This document shows, one piece after another, positions 7,241 through 10,200 of a stretch of 10,200 nt of DNA (positions are counted from its first letter, which is position 1; the number at the start of each line of letters is the position of its first letter). A model generated the notes under the pieces. It did no database searches. It saw only the letters and a program-made list of their open reading frames with translations, and was not told the DNA's origin. The position numbers and the translations under genes were made by a program. The stretch comes from a bacterium (GTDB lineage Bacteria > B130-G9). The stretch covers positions 1-10,200 of the forward strand of contig JAGHCW010000102.1 of the NCBI GenBank assembly GCA_021160245.1, written 5' to 3'.

Positions 7241-8281
7241 CTATCGAGCCATCGAGGCAACCTTGCGGAGAAGGTTCAGGTCGTTCAACATCCTACCGGC
7301 CCCGAGCACAACGGAAGTCAGTGGGTCCTCGGACATACTGATGGGCAGCCCCGTCTCGTCCCTCAGTCGGAGATCGAGGCTCCGAATCAAAGACCCTCCG
7401 CCGGATAGCATCAAGCCCCGCTCCGCGATGTCGCCAGAGAGCTCCGGCGGCGTCTTCTCGAGCGCCTGTCTTATCAGGTGAACGACCGCGTCAATAGTAT
7501 CCTTCAAAGCCTCTCTGATCTCGTCATCTGTGACCGTGATTCGTTTTGGAACACCCCGAAGCACGTCTCGCCCCTGTATCTCAACGGAGAGCGGCTTCTT
7601 AAGAGGATATGCGGAACCAACCTGTATCTTAACGTATTCCGCCATTCGTTGACCGATCAGAAGGTTGTGCTTTCTCTTTATGTACTGTTGGATGCTGTCG
7701 TCCATACGGTCGCCGCCGAGCCTCAGCGATTGCTTGAACACCATTCCAGCAAGGGAGATGACCGCAACCTCCGTAGTCCCACCACCAATGTCAACTATCA
7801 TGCTACCGAATGGCTCATCGATCGGAAGGCCCGCACCGATTGCCGCCGCCATCGGCTCCTCAACAAGATAAACCTCAGCAGCCCCAGCCTTTGTCGCCGA
7901 CTCGATAACCGCCTTGCGCTCAACCTGAGTAATCCCTGACGGAACCGCTACGATGATCCTGGGACGAATAAACGGCCGAGAAATCGCACCTCCACCATGA
8001 ACCTTGCTGATGAAATGACGTAGCATCTTCTCAGTTACGTCGAAATCCGAGATGACCCCGTCCTGCAACGGTTTGATGGCGAGTATGTTCTGCGGTGTCC
8101 GACCGACCATGCGCCTCGCCTCTTTGCCGACCGCGAGAACCTTTTTTGTGTCTATCTGTATTGCAACGATCGACGGTTCTCCCAACACGATGCCTCGATT
8201 CTTCATGTAAATCAGGCTGTTTGCGGTGCCGAGGTCTATTGCCAAGTCATTTGAGAAGAAAGAGAAGAGCCACTGAAACAT
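7241..8281 (-). CDS. mreB: actin-like cell shape protein MreB
   Basis: 346 residues, one shorter than the E. coli protein. MreB forms ATP-dependent membrane-bound filaments that direct lateral wall synthesis. The N-terminal MFQWLFSFFS is a probable membrane-binding amphipathic segment. Phosphate-1 motif AIDLGTANS is at 14-22, the catalytic-glutamate region LVEEPMAAAIGAGLP at 139-153, phosphate-2 DIGGGTTEVAV at 164-174, and the adenosine motif LSGGGSLI at 292-299. The stretch GQRMAE (210-215) departs from the usual GERTAE/GEATAE, with Gln and Met replacing conserved Glu and Thr. The ATG at 8299 would add six residues (MRGGNL), but ATG 8281 has GGAGGG six bases upstream and gives the standard N-terminus. 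First gene of the minus-strand operon; the promoter candidate and leader hairpin lie upstream. Confidence 0.97.
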   Translation of the reverse strand: MFQWLFSFFSNDLAIDLGTANSLIYMKNRGIVLGEPSIVAIQIDTKKVLAVGKEARRMVGRTPQNILAIKPLQDGVISDFDVTEKMLRHFISKVHGGGAISRPFIRPRIIVAVPSGITQVERKAVIESATKAGAAEVYLVEEPMAAAIGAGLPIDEPFGSMIVDIGGGTTEVAVISLAGMVFKQSLRLGGDRMDDSIQQYIKRKHNLLIGQRMAEYVKIQVGSAYPLKKPLSVEIQGRDVLRGVPKRITVTDDEIREALKDTIDAVVHLIRQALEKTPPELSGDIAERGLMLSGGGSLIRSLDLRLRDETGLPISMSEDPLTSVVLGAGRMLNDLNLLRKVASMAR

Positions 8282-8304
8282 CAAGTTCCCTCCGCGCATC
8301 GCCC

Positions 8305-8316
8305 GTCCGCTCGGAC
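8305..8316. repeat. short inverted repeat just upstream of the mreB ribosome-binding site
   Basis: GTCCG and CGGAC form a perfect 5-bp inverted repeat separated by two bases, about 24 bases upstream of the mreB ATG at 8281 and close to its GGAGGG site. A hairpin here could influence ribosome access. It is short enough to occur by chance in GC-rich DNA. Confidence 0.3.
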
Positions 8317-8366
8317 ATCGCGACGCAAGCTGACAATCCGTGCATTCCCGTACTTGATCGGGCCAG

Positions 8367-8399
8367 CGCCTCCATGCTAATCTCTATTGCATGAAGGCG
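8367..8399 (-). promoter_or_regulatory. 11-bp hairpin in the mreB leader (or operator in the divergent region)
   Basis: The arms 8367-8377 (CGCCTCCATGC) and 8389-8399 (GCATGAAGGCG) are inverted repeats around an 11-base AT-rich loop. On the plus strand the arms have one C/A mismatch. On the minus-strand RNA, which is the mreB leader, the same position is a U-G wobble, so all 11 positions pair. No run of U follows, so it is not a typical intrinsic terminator. It would begin a few bases after the predicted start of the mreB transcript. An operator read as DNA is the alternative. Confidence 0.55.
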
Positions 8400-8413
8400 A
8401 TTAACCTCTAACT

Positions 8414-8442
8414 AAAGTAAGCATGGGGCAGCACACTGTCAA
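8414..8442 (-). promoter_or_regulatory. sigma70-type promoter candidate for the mreB operon
   Basis: Reading the minus strand, a consensus -35 hexamer TTGACA (8442-8437) is followed after exactly 17 bases by TACTTT (8419-8414) as a -10 with three of six consensus matches. Transcription would start near 8407 and leave a leader of about 125 nt before the mreB ATG. The position, facing the operon and upstream of the leader hairpin, supports it. The weak -10 limits confidence. I could not pick a convincing divergent uppP promoter in the same region. Confidence 0.5.
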
Positions 8443-8469
8443 GATTTTTCGCATCCGAGGTCCGCGCGC

Positions 8470-9327
8470 ATGACTGTCATTGAATCAGTGATTTTTGGTG
8501 TTGTTCAAGGGTTGACCGAATTTCTGCCGATAAGCTCCTCCGGCCATCTGGCAGTATTTCACCAACTATCCGCATCCGCATCCGCATCTGACGCCCTAGT
8601 GCCAATGGGTGTTATCGCGCACCTGGGAACGCTGCTGGCGGTTCTCATTTACTTCCGACACGACCTTCTAATGTTTACTAAGGCAATCGTCCCAAGCGCT
8701 CTCTCATCCGCCCTCCGAAAGCCTTCCATGCTTGTAAAAGGCATAGAGGCAACCAACGAGGAGGACCCGAGATTCCATCAAAGGATCCTGATGATGATCG
8801 CCATCGGCTCAATACCAGCTGCCGCAATCGGACTCCTATTCAAGGACCACATCGAGAGCGCGTTCTCAAACGTCAAGGTGATTGGCGCCATGTTCCTGCT
8901 CACGACGGCAATCCTATTTCTTACAAAAGCATTTCGCGGACGAGGCAAGACCGTCTGGCACGCCTTCGTGCTTGATGCTCTTGTCATTGGAGCGTTTCAA
9001 GCCATCGCCATAATGCCCGGCATCTCAAGGTCTGGCGCAACAATCGCAGCGGCGCTCTTCCTCGGGTTTCGCAAGGACTTCGCCGCCAGATTCTCCTTTT
9101 TACTCTCAATCCCCGCGATAGCCGGCGCCTTCTTACTTGAGTTCTCAGACATCGCCCATGTCTTGAATAACCAAGGGGTGCTTGAGGCGCTTTTTGTATT
9201 TGTCTCGGCATTTGCCGTCGGCTATGTCGCAATAGCCGCGCTGCTGAAAGTCGTCGGACGAGGCAAACTCCACCTCTTTGGCTTCTATTGCCTCGCCATC
9301 GGCATCGCGACGCTGCTTTTCTTGTAG
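8470..9327 (+). CDS. uppP: undecaprenyl-diphosphate phosphatase (UppP/BacA)
   Basis: 285 residues. This integral membrane enzyme removes a phosphate from undecaprenyl diphosphate so the lipid carrier can be reused for peptidoglycan and O-antigen synthesis; overproduction gives bacitracin resistance in known cases. The first catalytic region QGLTEFLPISSSGHL is at 13-27, a VIAHLGTLLAVLIYF helix at 48-62, and the PGISRSGAT motif at 183-191, all intact. Several hydrophobic segments fit the family's multi-pass topology. Length is slightly above the E. coli protein (273). A Ser-Ala repeat at 34-39 is encoded by three TCCGCA units. The ATG at 8470 has GAGG nine bases upstream. It diverges from the mreB operon, and no clear terminator follows it. 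Confidence 0.96.
   Translation: MTVIESVIFGVVQGLTEFLPISSSGHLAVFHQLSASASASDALVPMGVIAHLGTLLAVLIYFRHDLLMFTKAIVPSALSSALRKPSMLVKGIEATNEEDPRFHQRILMMIAIGSIPAAAIGLLFKDHIESAFSNVKVIGAMFLLTTAILFLTKAFRGRGKTVWHAFVLDALVIGAFQAIAIMPGISRSGATIAAALFLGFRKDFAARFSFLLSIPAIAGAFLLEFSDIAHVLNNQGVLEALFVFVSAFAVGYVAIAALLKVVGRGKLHLFGFYCLAIGIATLLFL
8569..8586 (+). repeat. three tandem TCCGCA hexamers inside uppP
   Basis: Three exact copies of TCCGCA encode Ser-Ala-Ser-Ala-Ser-Ala in the loop after the first catalytic motif of UppP. A change in copy number would add or remove two residues without shifting the frame. Confidence 0.8.
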
Positions 9328-9605
9328 CAAGCGATCAGAGTCCGCAATGAAAAATACTTGACATTTGTGTGAACGTCGGTAATGTCCATCTTGCCTTCGC
9401 TGGGCCCTTTCTGAATCTTGCTATTGGAGAGGAATCTATGTTCACCGGCAATGACAGAACCACCTAACCGGGTCCTGTGACGCCGCGCCGCTTGCGACCG
9501 CCTCAGGACCATTCCCGACCCACAACCGTCTGAATTAGTCAATTCGCATTATTGATGTGAGAATCATAGGGAGAATTCGTCATGAGAATGAAGGAGGTAA
9601 TTTGG
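9328..9605 (+). other. intergenic region and probable leader upstream of the propeller gene
   Basis: 278 bases without a convincing gene. It holds a perfect TTGACA at 9358-9363 with a poor -10 (TAATGT at 9380-9385, 16-base spacer). A nine-codon mini-ORF (ATG 9438 to TAA 9467) follows a GGAGAGGA purine run. A 7-bp inverted repeat, GGTCCTG at 9471-9477 and CAGGACC at 9504-9510, encloses a GC-rich 26-base loop without a U tract. A perfect Shine-Dalgarno AAGGAGGT lies at 9591-9598. If the TTGACA is a real promoter, the leader is a little over 200 nt. I see no intrinsic terminator for uppP. Confidence 0.4.
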
Positions 9606-10200
9606 ATGAGAGATAGTAACACGTTTATTTGGGTCTTGACTGTCAGCCTTGTGGCTCTGCTTATGCTGAGCAACACGTCCACCGCCGTTGTGTGGGAGAA
9701 TTTCACGGAAGCGGATGGTTTGATTGATAATTGTGCGAGCAGTGTGCATGAGGCCGCCGATGGGTCGATCTGGATAGGGACGTGCGGAGTTGGGCTCAAC
9801 CAGTATATTGATGGGGAGTTGCTAACGTGGGATCAAGGGACTAGCTGGCTGCCAGACGATATACTTGGTATCTGTGAGGACGCCCAAGGCGCTATTTGGT
9901 GCCTTAGCTACAATGAGGGTTGTGGTTTTCTTGAAGCTGGCATTTGGCAGGAGGGTTTCACTCTCGATTGGGATATCGTTCCGGGTTTGCAGTGGGCTGC
10001 TGGTGGGATTTCGTGTGGGCCCGACGGCCGGCTTTGGGCAGGCTTCGCAGAGGGGATCAAGTGGTATGATCCCGAAACTGGGCAGGGCCAGAAGGTCTGG
10101 ACATCTCCTCGGTACGACTATGCAGATTTTGGGGGAATACCTCATTTCCTTTGCGTGACGAGCGCCGGGCGCATTTGGTTCTGCTCAAGGGAACTCGACG
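9606..10200 (+). CDS. secreted protein with two-component-regulator-propeller repeats, 5' part only
   Basis: The frame is open from ATG 9606 to the right edge, 198 codons. Residues 1-27 look like a Sec signal peptide: a short polar start, a hydrophobic core (about 7-21) and a likely cleavage after STA. Then come blades of the Reg_prop type (PF07494). The clearest is EADGLIDNCASSVHEAADG followed by SIWIGTCGVGLNQY (35-67). Degenerate copies are DILGICEDAQGAIWCL (85-100), GGISCGPDGRLWAGF (133-147) and FLCVTSAGRIWFCS (181-194). Such blades form a beta-propeller sensor in hybrid histidine kinases and in secreted proteins; which type this is depends on sequence beyond the window. Eight cysteines occur after the signal peptide, which is unusual. 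The start is fixed by AAGGAGGT seven bases upstream; in-frame ATGs at 9582 and 9588 lie before or at that site. Codons are richer in T and G at third positions than in the upstream operon. Confidence 0.8.
   Translation, partial: MRDSNTFIWVLTVSLVALLMLSNTSTAVVWENFTEADGLIDNCASSVHEAADGSIWIGTCGVGLNQYIDGELLTWDQGTSWLPDDILGICEDAQGAIWCLSYNEGCGFLEAGIWQEGFTLDWDIVPGLQWAAGGISCGPDGRLWAGFAEGIKWYDPETGQGQKVWTSPRYDYADFGGIPHFLCVTSAGRIWFCSRELD

Noticed and set aside
7216-7260. MreC start at TTG 7260 inside mreB
   Set aside because: ATG 7215 has CGGAGG at good spacing and begins just before the membrane helix. The extension is only the mreB tail read in another frame.
8282-8299. MreB start at ATG 8299
   Set aside because: The ATG at 8281 has a good GGAGGG site and gives the standard MreB N-terminus. 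The extra six residues encode that ribosome-binding site itself.
8250-8355. Upstream ORF in the mreB leader overlapping the mreB start
   Set aside because: An open frame of about 33 codons can be read in another phase, but it has no ribosome-binding site, and its end simply reads mreB codons out of frame.
9285-9542. Minus-strand ORF of 85 codons after uppP
   Set aside because: It overlaps the uppP end and has low-complexity basic content with no family signal. Its strand conflicts with both neighbours.

Overview
The window looks like chromosomal DNA from a Gram-negative bacterium with lipopolysaccharide. It carries a Kdo transferase (waaA), a DUF374 lysophospholipid-acyltransferase-like gene that often sits beside waaA, an actin-type cell-shape system (mreB, mreC), a class A penicillin-binding protein and undecaprenyl-diphosphate phosphatase. 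The gene order and the WaaA motif variant (GGQNPLE rather than GGHNPLE) do not match a familiar model organism. A poorly characterised, possibly uncultivated phylum is plausible, but the sequence alone does not settle this.

Layout. From position 8281 down to the left edge all genes are on the minus strand and nearly contiguous, so they probably form one long operon. In transcription order they are mreB, mreC, a class A PBP (PBP1A type), a 96-residue FlhB C-terminal-like protein, a corrinoid (B12)-binding protein, a homocysteine S-methyltransferase, a possible 49-codon ORF, the DUF374 gene, and waaA (cut by the left edge, about 416 codons visible). A good sigma70-type promoter candidate and an 11-bp RNA hairpin lie upstream of mreB. 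Diverging from mreB, on the plus strand, is uppP (bacA). A 278-bp non-coding stretch follows. At the right edge is the start of a secreted protein with repeats of the two-component-regulator-propeller type, preceded by a perfect Shine-Dalgarno sequence.

How the genes fit together. MreB and MreC organise sidewall growth, PBP1A polymerises and crosslinks peptidoglycan, and UppP recycles the undecaprenyl carrier. WaaA and probably the DUF374 protein build lipid A/Kdo for the outer membrane. The locus is therefore mainly an envelope-building locus. Two insertions do not fit that theme: the orphan flagellar-export-switch domain (FlhB-C) and the corrinoid protein/homocysteine methyltransferase pair, which resembles half of a split methionine synthase. 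mreD, rodA and mrdA are absent from their usual place after mreC. At least three starts appear to be non-ATG (waaA TTG, homocysteine methyltransferase TTG, corrinoid protein GTG).

I do not see CRISPR, tRNA, rRNA, insertion sequences or phage genes. Nothing here is clearly a new defence or mobile system. The items most worth a second look are the mreB leader hairpin, the orphan FlhB-C gene, the split methyltransferase pair and the cysteine-rich propeller protein at the right edge.
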